Source of the DNA: Anthoceros angustus
Lineage: Eukaryota > Streptophyta > Anthocerotopsida > Anthocerotales > Anthocerotaceae
Length of the DNA: 64,000 bases
Direction: 5' to 3'
Assembly: GCA_010909165.1 (NCBI GenBank)
Contig: MU008150.1
Span: forward strand, 496,001-560,000
How positions within the stretch are numbered: position 1 is the first letter of the stretch; the number at the start of each line of letters is the position of its first letter. Below are positions 11,400 to 23,042 of this stretch, in pieces. Both the position numbers and the translations under genes were made by a program. The notes under the pieces were generated by a model, which was given only the letters and a program-made list of their open reading frames with translations, did not search any database and was not told the DNA's origin.

Positions 11400-12540
11400 C
11401 ACGAGTCCTTATTTTGGCCATATAGTTAAGAATTTGTAGTTTTAAACCCAAAATCATAGCAAATATCTTTCAATCGTTGATTGCGAGTTTAAAATTACTT
11501 GTAATATTATATTAATGGTCTCAAATTATAAAAGAATCAAAATGGTGAAGAGAGCTACGGCTCACTCAAGTTTCTTCCATTTTATGGAGCTCATTGAAGG
11601 CCGCGACCATTGTATTGCAGAGGTCATAGCTCTTGGGCATGTGCTTCAGTCCTGGACACCATCTTTGCGATCGACCAAGGTTGTACATTGTGATTTGACA
11701 TGTGAAAGATGTCATATTTTGCTCATTCAATTTGAAACATACATTCAAATGGTTGAGGGAATGTGTTACTTGTTTGATAAAGGCAATGATTCAAACCCGT
11801 GAAAGCCAAAACCCAGCACGTGAACGTCCTCGTAAACCAAAATAGGCTACGACCACACCGCCACACGCTTACGCAAGTGCTTGACGCAGTTGGGGAGAAC
11901 GCCAAGTCCATGGGCAAGAACAATGGTTTTGATGACTGGGAGCATGTGGAACTTAGAAGTGGTCATACATTGGCTCAAGGCCCGTATGAGTTGGTGACCA
12001 TGAGTCCCCGCCGCCATGCTTTTAAAGTTTACTGTTTTGTCGATCGTTGTGGACGCCGCCATGTCGGCGTTCACACACAACTTCGGTTTTGTTTCCAAAG
12101 TATAACCATGTTTAGTTTTGATATGAATTTATTGAATGGTGTCCATGAACACATCACGAGGGCGCTGGCCGCTCTAGATAGGCTCTCTATCATGTCAATG
12201 GAAAGAATGCAGACTTTCGATTGTGGATGGAATAAAGAGGCTAATGTCATTTTGAAGACCTGGGGTTTAAATCCTCTTTTAAGGACTGTGTCAATTTCAC
12301 GAAGGGATCTTCCATAATTATGGTGTTGGTGGAACGAATCGTAATTTAGCAATGGTGTTGGATTCGATCCGCTCAGCAATCGGATGAGTCACAACGTAGC
12401 CATATTCCTCCATTCTAAAGTAGACAGACTCAAAACATTGGATTGACGGTGAAAGATCCATTTTTTGTGGTATAGATAGTCCACAAGAGTTCCCACAAAA
12501 TAGTACAAGGCTTGAGTGTTGTGATAGATCGGCCGCCGGC
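11400..12540. other. AT-rich interior of element 1, no recognised gene
   Basis: Open frames of 60-170 codons occur on both strands. The longest is plus 11799-12317, which contains DDWEHVELRSGHTLAQGPYE. None has a motif that I recognise as a transposase. The plus frame may be a decayed protein carried by the element. Confidence 0.25.
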
Positions 12541-12766
12541 ACCACGGGTCATTGAGGCAACCGTAAACATTTGATGTAAGTGTATGTACCCTGTGAATGG
12601 GGTGATGTTTTAACTCGACGTAAAAAGGCTATTTTTGGACTGGGCAGTGTTTGGTCAAGAGGATCCGACCCCAAAAGAAGAGGGTTTGTATATTCCCCCC
12701 CTTGCAAAATTATCGTGTTACAAGCAGAAAATGAAACAGGCAACAAAACAAAAGACAATTACTTAC

Positions 12767-14156
12767 TGTACAAACTGTCCGCACGAATCTGATGAAAATG
12801 AGAAGACCCTGATAAGAAGGTTATGTAACTCTTCCCCACCTTGGACTCCAAACTTGTTCATGCAAAAATATGCACACCTACAATACAATTTAGGCATTAG
12901 AATTTCAGACGTAGCCTAGGATCAATGCAAACCAAAAAGAACAAAAGTACCTTTTTTGAGCCCCACGACCAAATGAACATTGATGATCTCTATGGGAAAG
13001 AATTCGTCGCTCATCATCATCCGAAATCAACTTAACCTCCTTTCGACATGACACAATCTCGAGGTCCTTGCTGATTTTCATGGATGCAACAAGAGCTGCC
13101 TGGGCCCCATGGAAAATCCCGTGAAGCATGTTTATCAAAGGAATGTCAGAGCCGGCCCAGCTCTGGTCCAGAATGCACTTCCTTGTTAAAATTCGGTTAA
13201 AACCCCGGAAGAAAGACATCAGCCTGCACATGGTAAAGTCATTATCAGCAAGTAGTTAAACTTAAAGCAAACTGAAAAGCAAACAACTTACGTTTCTGGA
13301 GAAAATCTGGAGTTGTCTTTCAGGTTTCGAACTTGATGGAAAAAAGGTATCAGAATTAGGTTAAGATCCTTATGCGGAATATCCTCAATAGCACTATCCC
13401 AACCCCTGACACCACTCACTTTCATAAAAGCCTTGACGACTTCGGCACCAGTTATTCTGCCGTTTAGACCTATCCTCCCCACCACTCAAAGCATCATTCA
13501 CAGCTCCCTCGGGGACTGAGGGGTCAAATCCCTGCTCTCTGAAGATTACTTCATTATCAATTTCTTCAATACCCATAGCAAAGTCATCTTGAGGACCAGC
13601 ACACTTCAGCCTTTCAAACATATCAAGGACTTCTTGATCAGGGATGACTTGGTCAGGAACCGGAACAGGCATGGAAAACTGGCCAGCCTGTATTGCATCC
13701 TGTTCAACACGACGTAAATCCCTAGACTGCAGACATGCTTTGGCAGCGCTCACAACCATGGGATCGTCAGTTATCAAAAATCATTCTCCCCACAAATGCT
13801 GGACCCCTCTCTCGAGACCTTTGGGACATAGTTAGTAATCTCTGCAAGAGGACCTTCAACCAATGCCACAGTCAGTGTCCACCCTTCTCCTCTTCACAAA
13901 CTTCAAGCCAGGCATCCTTATTGGATGAGAAGTGCCTTGGCGGTTTAGGAATGTTTTTTTTAGGAACTAAATAAGTTCCTTCACTGTGCACCAACACACC
14001 ATCAACTTTACCATCATCCTGCAGGGGATGAGTTGCAGTATGGGGAACTGCGGATTTGACACGTTGTCTTGTGTACGGCTTAGCCATGACTTCGGCCAGG
14101 GACCCTTGCTTCTTTCCCGATCCAGCAGGCCCAGTGGGTTTCCTTTTAGGTGCCAT
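12767..14156 (-). pseudogene. unrecognised spliced gene, 3' truncated, frame-disrupted
   Basis: Three exons can be placed on the minus strand. Exon 1 (14156-13292) starts ATG (MAPKRKPTGPAGSGKKQG, basic N-terminus) just after a leader acceptor TTTGCAG. Exon 2 (13223-12951) and exon 3 (12877-12767) follow. The introns of 68 and 73 bp have GT-AG ends and consistent phase 2. Exon 1 needs three single-base corrections to stay open, all in homopolymer runs near 13880 (G), 13780 (T) and 13480 (G). The last visible donor GTAAGT is followed within 48 bp by the inverted terminal end at 12719, so the 3' part is missing. The protein is soluble and mixed charge (segments ALVASMKISKDLEIV, LISDDDERRIL). I do not recognise a family. 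Confidence 0.5.
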
Positions 14157-16790
14157 CTGCAAAGACACAAGAGCGTCAGTGTGATCAAAACAGAGCAAAA
14201 CATCCGGAACCACTTGATTAACTTGAAAAAACCAACATGAAGAAACTTACATGGCATTTAAAACTTCCAAATGAGAACCTGCTGAAGGGTCTAAAAGTTG
14301 ATTATAACACAATCGAAAAGAAGGACAGGGCTGTGGGAGATATGGCAGAGACACATCCTTTGATCTAGACATTGTTAGATTTTGAGATCCCCTCCACTTT
14401 AAGTTAGTGAGAACATATACTTCCATTTCAAACAAAGCCCACTTACTTCCTGAAACAAAAAAAAAGAGCTTTCTGGCAACTGAAATATTAATGACACAAG
14501 AATATAGAATGTTAGCCCGACAATCGAGCCTTGAAACGTCTGAACACAGAGAAAATCAACGAAACTTCAAACTCAGGCAAAACGGTTATCCTGATTCATA
14601 GACAGACCAGAATTAGAATGTTGGCAGGCCAGCCCTTCACACGATAAACTGTTTTGCCTACACAGAGGAAAACAATCGTAGTGAGAAGCAGACATTATTC
14701 TCCCTTAAACCACCAAGAAACTGAAAGATACAATAAACAGAAAAACACAACTGTTAGATATCGCATATACAGATCACATACCAAAATCCTGAAGAACACC
14801 CCTAACAATTTTCTGGATGATGTGCGAGGTTGTCTGCAAAAAATGCCAAGAAAGAGAATAAAAATCAACAGATCCCTAAAAACATGCCGTACGACTAACG
14901 TAGCAGCACCATAGCAGCACAATTCGGACCCAGGCAATAGGAACCTTGACAAGTACTAGTAATCACAGAGAAGCAAAGGGCACCAAGCAGATAGTCAACA
15001 ATAATAACAGACACAGTTAACAATGAACACAGCAACAAACACAATCAACAATGACAACCTCAAAACAAAATGAAATAAACAAGAACAAAATGTTAGACAA
15101 AGCGAAAACAAAAACAAACACACAAACGAATCAAGCACAAACGCGACCAAGACTGTGACTGATAGGAACAAAAAAACAGAAATATAATAACTTCCCCAGA
15201 TAGGTCGGATAGAGAAAAACAGTAAGCGCACACATCAAGACAGAAAACACAACAGACAACACAACACACATACAGATCATAAACAGACAGCACGGATAAC
15301 AGCAAAAACCAGAAAAAACAACCAAAGAGACATGAAATTACACCAACAAAAATCAGACCAATGGAACTCAACAAACCAAATACACAAATAATTGTCTGGC
15401 ATAGACAGTGTGATCAAGTCAATCGAATGAAAGTGACAATACCTTCAAGGTGTTCTGCCCAATGGCGACGATATTTGCTTGAAACAGCGCAAGCACTTCT
15501 AGATGAAAACACAAGAGCGTAAGACGGCAGAACTGTATGACAAACGAACCAAAAAAACTAACGTAAAGTGGATTACCTGTACGAATGACTTTAGAAGCGT
15601 CATGCAGAATTTTGTACAAATTTCGTTAATATTTGCCGCAAAGAGACAGTGGTAAGACAACCACGTTTAAGACAGAGCACTTTGAGAAACAGAAGCTAAC
15701 TAAGTACAGAAGCAAACAAAATTTCCAAAACACGCAGGAAATACCAGTCGAATTTGTAAACCAAACGATCTGATGCCTTCTGCATCATAAGGAGACAACA
15801 GCACAAGTGTTATTACTCAGCAAAAAGGAAAACAGCTGCAATGGAGATAAAAGATAAGACCAAGCAGACACGTAAGCTAGACGAAGACAAACAACAAAGC
15901 GGACCAAGACAGCGCATGATCAACTTCGACGATAGCAAGAATCTGAGAGAAAATCAAAACAGGGACATATGAGACACAGGACAAATCCGACGACTAGATA
16001 TTACTCCTGTCAACTGAGGAGGCACTTCACGTGTGAGTCTTGAACGTTTTCAAAAAAACAAGACACAATGGTGAAGTGTAACAGCACAGAAATTAAGCAT
16101 TCGAGGCCAAAAGACCACAAGAAACAAGCACTGAAAGACAAGACTGACACGAAAACACAAGTTTAAACAAAGCGCAAACAAAACTGAGCTCACCGTTAGA
16201 ACAACATGGCAGTGGCTATGAGCTACAAAAATTAAGACAAAGAAGAAAGAGAGACGGACGAGACTAGGCTGAACGACAATGAACACAAACAGAACCTTCA
16301 AAACAAAACAACAAACAAACAGGTCTACCCTAAAGGCCGTGACACCCTGCCAAGGCTCCTAGCCCTTCGACCCGAAACAACTTTGGAAGCAACCCCTTGC
16401 CCCTCGAACAAGAACCGAAGAACAAAATAACCTAATTCTTCGAAACATGAATAGCCCTTGGCCTTCGGACAACAACCTAAGCCTACATTCGTACAGACAC
16501 AAACTTAAAATAACAGATATATGCCTCATTGAATGTTGAATCACAACAAGAAAAAGGGAATCAGGAAGAACAGAAAAACGAAAAGCAAAATGCTAGACTA
16601 GAGCGCCAACAAAAACGCAACCACTTACCAACTAAAGAAGTGTCCAGATCAACCTACTAAAACCAAACATAACCAAAAACACCGAAAAGCAGGCACGGCA
16701 CTGGCATAAAGAACGACGAGGTGCACAGAAAAAGAAGTGAGAGAATAAGTACTAAAACAGGTCAAGACCTTTTAAGAAGCGCCTTGATAG
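14157..16790 (-). other. T/G-rich (minus) leader or intron-like DNA
   Basis: The plus strand is strongly A/C-rich (runs such as ACAAACACAATCAACAATG), so the minus strand is T-rich like plant introns. The acceptor TTTGCAG at 14157 shows that at least one leader intron lies here, upstream of the gene at 12.8-14.2 kb. Minus-strand open frames here are Leu/Phe/Cys-rich artefacts of T-richness. No gene is supported. Confidence 0.4.
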
Positions 16791-17469
16791 CTACCGAAAA
16801 CACCTTGGCACAAGATGTTTCAAATGAGCTCCTTCGGCTTCCACATGAAATGAAAGAACGCATCTTGAAGTAGTGGTTGGCGCAGTCAAAAAAACTATCC
16901 TTGTAAAAAGTTTCCACTTGAGGTGAGCAATCTTATCTGTCCTCCAGCCATTTCGCGTCTTCGCGTCCACCCCTCCTATGAGCATGCTGAGAGCTTCCTC
17001 GGGAAGGTCAGCCACCACTGCCCTTTTTCCATCCTCATTCCTCTCGGTGGGAGCCACACCATCACTTTCGCTCTCTGGCCTCCCATATACCTTACAAATG
17101 TGCTGGACAGTCCATCCCTTTGGATCTGTCCGCACGCTCCTCTCCTCCATGTTCTCCTGCTTTCTCCTCCGTCGATTCGAGCCGCCAGCAAGACTCGACC
17201 AACTCCACATTAGAATAGGCCCAGTGCCTATCGTAAACCCACTGGAGCTGCACATTGTCGTTAGCAGCCCACAGTCAAAAATCCCATAAGTCTCTGGAGG
17301 AGACTTGCACGCTGAAACATAAAAAACCCGGCCCCTCCTTCTCGGCCAGGTCTTTCTCGGGCTTCTCCTTCGCCGTTTTCTCCTTTTTCTTCTCCCTTGC
17401 TGACAAGCTCGCTCCCTCCTTGCTGCTGGACGTCTTGCGCACTCCTCCAAGACTATTGCGCGTCTTCAT
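16791..17469 (-). pseudogene. second gag-like remnant, related to 8.0-8.5 kb
   Basis: An ATG at 17469 opens a Lys/Glu-rich N-terminus (REKKKEKTAKEKPEKDLAEK). After frame changes, a segment near 17270 reads NDNVQLQWVYDRHWAYSNVE, close to the DIQLQWMYGRHWAY motif at 8.45 kb. Further down, 17160-16940 contains WTVQHICKVYGRPESES and ADLPEEALSMLIGGV. Frame shifts and an in-frame stop just before the aromatic motif show it is decayed. Function is unknown; a gag role is inferred from the repeat of the family in retroelement surroundings. Confidence 0.4.
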
Positions 17470-19900
17470 CTCCTCCTTCCCTCCTGCTATACAGTCCGTC
17501 TTCCTTTCAAAACAAGGACCTTTCCTCCTTCAGCGGACGTTAGGAATTCCTCAACCACCGAAGGCTAAGGACGAAATTTTCCGCTGTTCACTAATTGCCA
17601 AAGTCCAAAGAAGAAAAATCAGCAGACATGCACAAGGGTCAGTCCGCCGCCACATCGCAGCCCTAACCTGCCGCCGGTCCGTCTTCCGCCTGTCCGGAAC
17701 CCTCCGAAGGCCGAGGACAGCGCCTGATTTCCTCCTCCGAGCGCCAAGGACGATTTTGCTATATATGCATGCATGCGCTCCCTCCTTGGTGTTGTTGCGC
17801 CTCTCCTTCCTCTCGCGCACCCGTCATCGCTCCGCTGCCACACCTCCAACCCTTGCGCTTATCGCGCTTATGCTACCGCTTGAATTGCGAAGGCTCCCTT
17901 GCGCGCGTGTCCTCCAGCTAGAGTAAGAGTCTTACTCTGCTGCATGTTCGGGCTGGCTGGACTAGGGAGTGACCTGGCGCCGCTGCCCCTAGGCCCGGCA
18001 CCAACCCTCCTTTCTGCAGGTTCGGCCTTCCTCTTCGCGCTTAAGTTTTTCCAACCCTTTTGTCCGAACCTCCCATCCGGACCTCCGTCCTTTCTAGCCG
18101 TTGGACCCGTTTTTAGGTCTGTTTTTCCTCCATTCCATCCGTCCAGTCGGGGGACTGCAAATCTATCCGCCCGCTTCTCAACTGGCCACTCTTCGTTGCT
18201 GTCTTCCTGTCAGCAATCTCTTGATGAGAAAAAGAAAAAAAAGAAACCTAACTAATATGAACAAAATTAGGAGACATCCGCCTCTCTTCTAAACGTGGAC
18301 CCAAAATTTGGTGTTCCACATAACACCTAACCTACTTTCCGAACCTCTTAACGGCAGGGTGTAAAACGAACCTGCTGGCCAATAAAACACGCCACGACGG
18401 ACTCTCGAAGCATCTGGAACCCTAACTCGAGTATTTCGCGCCTACGCCTCATACCTACCTTCTATTGCCCACCACGCCGTCAGTCCGGTCCCTCACTTTC
18501 GCCTACCGCCGACGCGCAGCTGGTCCTCACTTACCGCCCTATCACGCACATGCCGCGGCTAGGTTCTTCTCTACCCACGCCCTACCGCCCACCACGCCCG
18601 GCGTGCTGCCTCGTTTTCTCATTCACGCCCTTTGCCCACCTCGGCCTGCCTTCACCCACGAACGCCTACGCCCACCACGCCAGTCATATCTATTCTGAGT
18701 GAGTCGTGTTCTCCTTTGTCTTTTCGGACTGGAGCCCAACGTCCGCCCTCAGCAGCATCCGCTCCGATCGTCAGCCACCGCCCCTTGGTTCCTCGGGCCC
18801 AGCTGTCCAAGTACTCACTCTGTGGCTACTGCCGACCTCAGAGTTGAAGAGCACGTTTACAAAAGACGGTTGCGCGATTAGCAAGAAGGGTCAGAAAACT
18901 TCGCTGCCAGTAAGTTAGCGATAGCAACGCCTTTAAACATGTATGGCGTCTTTGCCTTTGTCCCTGTGCTCATGTTTTGTTCTTTCTTTACCGCAGGGAT
19001 ACCTCACAATCAGTCTTCAATCTTCCAAGTTTTCAGTTCAAATCTTGACCCTTGTTTTTTCCACGTGAGTCCGTTTTTCCATCGGTAGCATCGTTTCTTT
19101 TAGTTCATTTGCAGTCCTTCGGTACCTTCCGTTGTGTTACAGTCCTTATTTCGTATTGGTTGCCAACAGTTACCTGCAATCTTTCATTCGGTACCTTTCG
19201 TTGTGTTACAGTCCTTATTTCGTATTGATTGACAGCCACTCTGAAGATTACGTCCTCATAACTCTGTCTGTCACTTTAGCACAACTAAACTGTCTGACTA
19301 TACAAGGACTACCACACTTCGAACACGTCTGTCCAGGTCTGTCCAGGTCAATCACGAAGACTTCCTTGAGCGTAAGTTGTTTCAACTTGTTCTATTTCGT
19401 CAGAGTCAGCTGGAAGCTTGCACAAATCAGAAGCTTAAAAGCAAACTTCTTTGCATGCACTTTCTGATAGCAAGTAACTGCTTGTGTTCGCTTGCCTCTG
19501 AGTGCATACGAGAATTTTTGTATTAGTTCTTTGGGTTTAGCAGTCTTCGTTTGTACTATCTTGAGCGTACATCCTACTGACACTGTCCTCTCTACAGGAT
19601 CAATTCCTTTGACTCACAATACAAGAACTCTCATTCTTCAAACATCGTGTCTGTCAAGAAGTCCCTTATTAAGCGTAAGTTGTGTTTCTTTTGCTTTTGC
19701 AGTAGCAGTAGTCAACGGTTCAACACCTTGCATGTAACTGCAGCCGCATCCAGTTGCCGTTGGAGAGTGTTACTCGCAACTTTTGCCGCCACCGCGCGGA
19801 GTCGCATGTACGCTGCCGCTGTTTAGAGCTTTTCAACTTTATTTAGTCCATTCAGTTTTATATACATTTCTTGAACGCCAAAAATGTTACCCCTTTCAGA
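17470..19900 (+). other. intergenic and probable 5' leader of the ten-exon gene
   Basis: 17470-18900 is CT-rich with short motifs (CGCCCACCACGCC) repeated near 18470, 18590 and 18670; no convincing gene. From about 18950 the DNA is T-rich with many donor-like GTAAGT and acceptor-like TTNCAG sites. It includes a duplicated word (TTACAGTCCTTATTTCGTAT at about 19138 and 19207). The acceptor CCCTTTCAG directly before the ATG at 19901 implies a spliced 5' leader starting somewhere in this stretch. I cannot place the transcription start. Confidence 0.35.
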
Positions 19901-21670
19901 ATGGATTCGGAGAACGAAAGCAACGATGAGATGGTAGACATCGAAGAAGGTAACTGAAATTTTTGTCTGACGCCCAATCGTCGTCTGACGCTCAATTTTT
20001 GTCTGACGCTCAATTTTTGTCTGACGCTCAATTCTTTTGTCTCTATCTAACACAGTGATTTTGACAGAAAGCCACCACGAAAGTGCAGAACCAACGAACG
20101 TTGGCAGCTGGTGGTCAAACAATGTTCGCGCCCATGGGGATCCAGGATATGCCACCAAATTGGAGTTCGAAATCCCACTCCTTGAAATAAGAAAAATCGT
20201 GGAAAAAGGTACATTGTTGAATTATACTACAGTTGAAAACGGAAATGCAAGAGTGTTTGTACGATGTAACTAACTTTATGCAAGTTTTTCAGTCCTCACA
20301 GAGCACACCATGTTTACATCTATGGACAAACAAGACTTACAGCTCCTTTGCTAGATGCCTGCTCAATTGGACAAGATAAAAAAGGTACAGAGTTTCTCCC
20401 CGGCTCCATAAAATTCTTTTCAGCATGGATGTGAAGTCTAATTTGTAATAGTTCACATGTACAGGATATCAAAAAGAATTTACGAACAACAGCACAGTTA
20501 GAGTTGGAGACAATGACTCTAGTCAGAAGGTTTAACGGGCATCAAATCTCAATTCAATCGATACTAGAGGTAACTAAACAAATGCATTTACAATATGTAG
20601 TATTGTAACGCTAATTTTATTAACAATTCACATGAGCGTCATGTAATGCTTGCTAAAGAAATCAAAGACAAAATATAGGACCTCGACAACAAAATCAACA
20701 AAACGGACATCTCACATCAGGTTGGTCAAAACAATCATTGAAGTCTAATATCCTGGACATGACAAAATTGAAGTATAATATCCTCTATTTAACAAAATTC
20801 TCCATTTTTATAGGAAAAGAAAATGAAAATAGAGGAGTCTGAAGACAATGCTCCAACTTATGGCCCTTCAAAAGAATTCATTGAATTTGGAAAATGGATG
20901 AAAAACTACCAGTATCCACCGATTTTCCAAGATTTCAAGAACAAATATGTTCCCATATGGGAGCATAGTCTTAAAGACCCAGTGCAGCCAATCCTCAATC
21001 CAGATGGGTCTACAGCAACCTTTGAGCAGTATATAGAGATTAAAAAAAGTAAGTATCTTTGGTTTTTTTTAGTTTATAAATTTTATTTATGCTTAAATTT
21101 CCCATATTGTGACTTGTAGAGATATCTAAAGCCATTCAAAATAAAGAGTTGAAAATTACAGACCTGTTGGCTCTAATGGAGGATCCAGAGACGACAAAAA
21201 ACATCCAGAAGGTATTTTCCTAAATTTACAAGTTATATTTCTCAAATGACATTTCTAACATCTGCCCCTTATTCAGAATTTAAAGTCACACTTTCGCAGT
21301 GTGGGGAACCTTCACAGCACCTGCATAACGTTAGTCAGAAAGGTATTTACCGAGCAGGACGTACTTCGACTTGAAATGGAGGTAACTTACTAACCTGTTG
21401 CACCTTCGTTTGTAGTTATCCGAGAAACAAACGGAGTTGTTTGCACTATTTGAGGTTAGTATATTAAATTGCTTGTTCTCAATTTTATAAAGAGTAATTA
21501 CTAACAAATGAAATTGCTTGTAGAAATATTCACATCTGGACGAAATCTTTAAGATGATAAACTTTTTATCTGGACCGTACAACGAGCAAATGAGAAGAAA
21601 CTCCAAAGACTACGCACCACCAAGATCACCTGTTTACACCCCGTCAACCCCAATAGAATATGACTTCTGA
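19901..21670 (+). CDS. unrecognised ten-exon gene, acidic helical protein
   Basis: Ten short exons join into a protein of about 335 residues: 19901-19949, 20056-20258, 20355-20384, 20465-20569, 20679-20720, 20814-21048, 21120-21211, 21277-21342, 21416-21454, 21524-21670. All introns are GT-AG, 65-109 bp, and phases agree. The exon 2 to 3 junction is the least certain, because an alternative donor at 20209 leads to stops. The start MDSENESNDEMVDIEE is acidic. The middle is mostly charged helix (KIKKDIKKN, ELETMTLVRRF, DLDNKINKTD). A globular part has WMKNYQYPPIFQDFKNKYV, and the C-terminus has Ser/Thr-Pro sites (PPRSPVYTPSTPIEYDF). No signal peptide or membrane segment. I recognise no family. 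The clean frame over ten exons argues that it is or was recently functional. Confidence 0.65.
19962..20040 (+). repeat. short tandem repeat in intron 1
   Basis: The word GTCTGACGCTCAATTTTT (about 18-19 bp) is repeated four times with slight changes within the first coding intron. Confidence 0.85.
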
Positions 21671-21941
21671 ATCACACATCGTAACTCCCGTAAAATAGTC
21701 AGGTTAAAAATTGCTGGGACTTTTATGAAGCGATAGCAGACATCGAAACTTTTACCACACAAATTATATGAAAGATAGAGAAAGGACAGTTATAAGTTAG
21801 GCAGCAGCTCTGAGCGGAGATGCACTCGCTATGGCCTCGGTGCGAGTCGAGTGGCGCGCTGCCCTCGCCCACCTCGGCCGCCTTGCGCCGCAGCGTTGGA
21901 ACGCGAACGCTAGCGCTGCCGGCGGTCTGCTCTTCCTAATA
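21671..21941. other. short spacer before the LTR-leader repeats
   Basis: The 3' flank of the ten-exon gene, followed from about 21820 by a GC-richer piece (ATGGCCTCGGTGCGAGTCGAG) that matches the end of the repeated copia leader unit at 22470. The outermost leader copy is therefore partial. Confidence 0.5.
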
Positions 21942-22061
21942 CATTAACCTCAACGGTTATGTGGAAGCGATTATTGCACATCGTGCTCTAGTAGTTATAA
22001 CCGCCATGAGTGCATTGTATAAATAGCCCAAGTGCTCATCAATAAAATATCCTTTTCTTTA
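21942..22061 (+). repeat. LTR tail, copy A
   Basis: It starts CATTAACCTCAACGGTTATG and contains the TATA box TGTATAAATAGCCC and an AATAAAAT signal. It is followed by a primer-binding-site-like TGGTATCGAGC (22062, two bases short of the canonical form). Nearly identical to 22573-22694 and similar to 30350-30473. Confidence 0.85.
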
Positions 22062-22572
22062 TGGTATCGAGCAAGCAAGTCCGCTTTGGCTCTCAACGCC
22101 CCGCGGCTTCCAATACCCACCCGGCATGGAGCGCGCCCGGAGCAACGGCAGCGGACTTCATTGATCCTGAGTAGGCTACCATGCCTCGGCGGCGCACCCC
22201 ATCGAGTTCGCCCAAATAGAACGCCGACCGCACATACACGCCGCCATGGACCAACTCCACCAGAGTGTATCTGCTGCATGGGAGACACTTTTGTCATCCG
22301 ACCCAATCCTTCACTAGAAGTGAGAATTTCATCAAGAATCCATGTAGTAGACTCCTACCGCTCAGAAGGCAACCTCTCCAGGTTCCGTAATCCCACAACC
22401 TCTTCCGAGGATTATCTTAAGAGTCAATTAGTACTAATCAAATCGCAGATGGAGGCACTCGCCATGGCCTCGGTCGAGTCGAGTGTTGCCTCGGCCCACC
22501 TCTCGCCTTTGCGCCAGGAACGAACGGCGTTGCAACCTCGTTACCGCGACGCCTCCGCGTCTGCTCTAATAC

Positions 22573-22694
22573 ATTAACCTCAACGGTTATGTGGAAGCGA
22601 TTATTGCGCATCGTGCTCTAGTAGTTATAACCGCCATGAGTGCATTGTATAAATAGCCCAAGTGCTCATCAATAAAATATCCTTTTCTGCTTTA
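22573..22694 (+). repeat. LTR tail, copy B (functional-looking 5' LTR)
   Basis: Same 120-bp sequence as copy A, ending CTTTTCTGCTTTA, directly followed by a canonical primer binding site. It has the same TATA box and AATAAAAT element. Confidence 0.85.
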
Positions 22695-22706
22695 TGGTAT
22701 CAGAGC
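22695..22706 (+). other. primer binding site TGGTATCAGAGC
   Basis: A perfect match to the plant copia primer binding site complementary to the initiator Met tRNA 3' end, placed directly after the LTR. Confidence 0.9.
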
Positions 22707-23042
22707 AAGCAAGTCGCGCCCCGTTTGGCCTCTCGAACGCGCCCCGCGCTTGGCTTCCAATACCCACCCGGCATGGAGCGCGAGCAACCAGCGACTTCAT
22801 TGATCCCGGTAGGCTACCATGCCTGGGCGCACCCCATCGAGTTCGCCCAAATAGGAACGCAATCGCATATACCGCGACCGTAACTCCACCAGTGTGTCTG
22901 GTGCCACGCTGAGACACTTTTGTCATCCGACCCAATCCTTCACTAGAAGTGAGAATTTCATCAAGAATCCACAGTAGAGACCCTACCGCCACCGCAGCGG
23001 CAACCTCTCTGTTCCGTAATCCCACAACCTCTTCCGAGGATT

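Larger units (their letters stand above)
10135..12719. mobile_element. stretch bounded by inverted terminal sequences (element 1)
   Basis: The left end AACACGATAATTTTGCAAGG followed by a G run is repeated in inverse orientation at the right end (12719 back to about 12690), giving about 30 bp of near-perfect terminal inverted repeat. The ends match those of the element at 56982-58627. Inside are two copies of the 16-bp palindrome GGCGCCGGCCGGCGCC (10484, 11192). The flanking four bases differ (CTAA against ACAA), and the flanks are unrelated: gypsy integrase on the left, a spliced gene on the right. It is either an old insertion with altered flanks or two ends of different copies. Confidence 0.55.

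Noticed and set aside
20209-20464. Alternative donor at 20209 joined to 20341 in the ten-exon gene
   Set aside because: It ends in a phase that puts a stop in the following exon, whereas the donor at 20259 keeps all later exons open.
21343-21415. Longer exon ending at 21381 in the ten-exon gene
   Set aside because: It would leave an intron of only 34 bp; the donor at 21343 gives a 73-bp intron like the others and keeps the frame.
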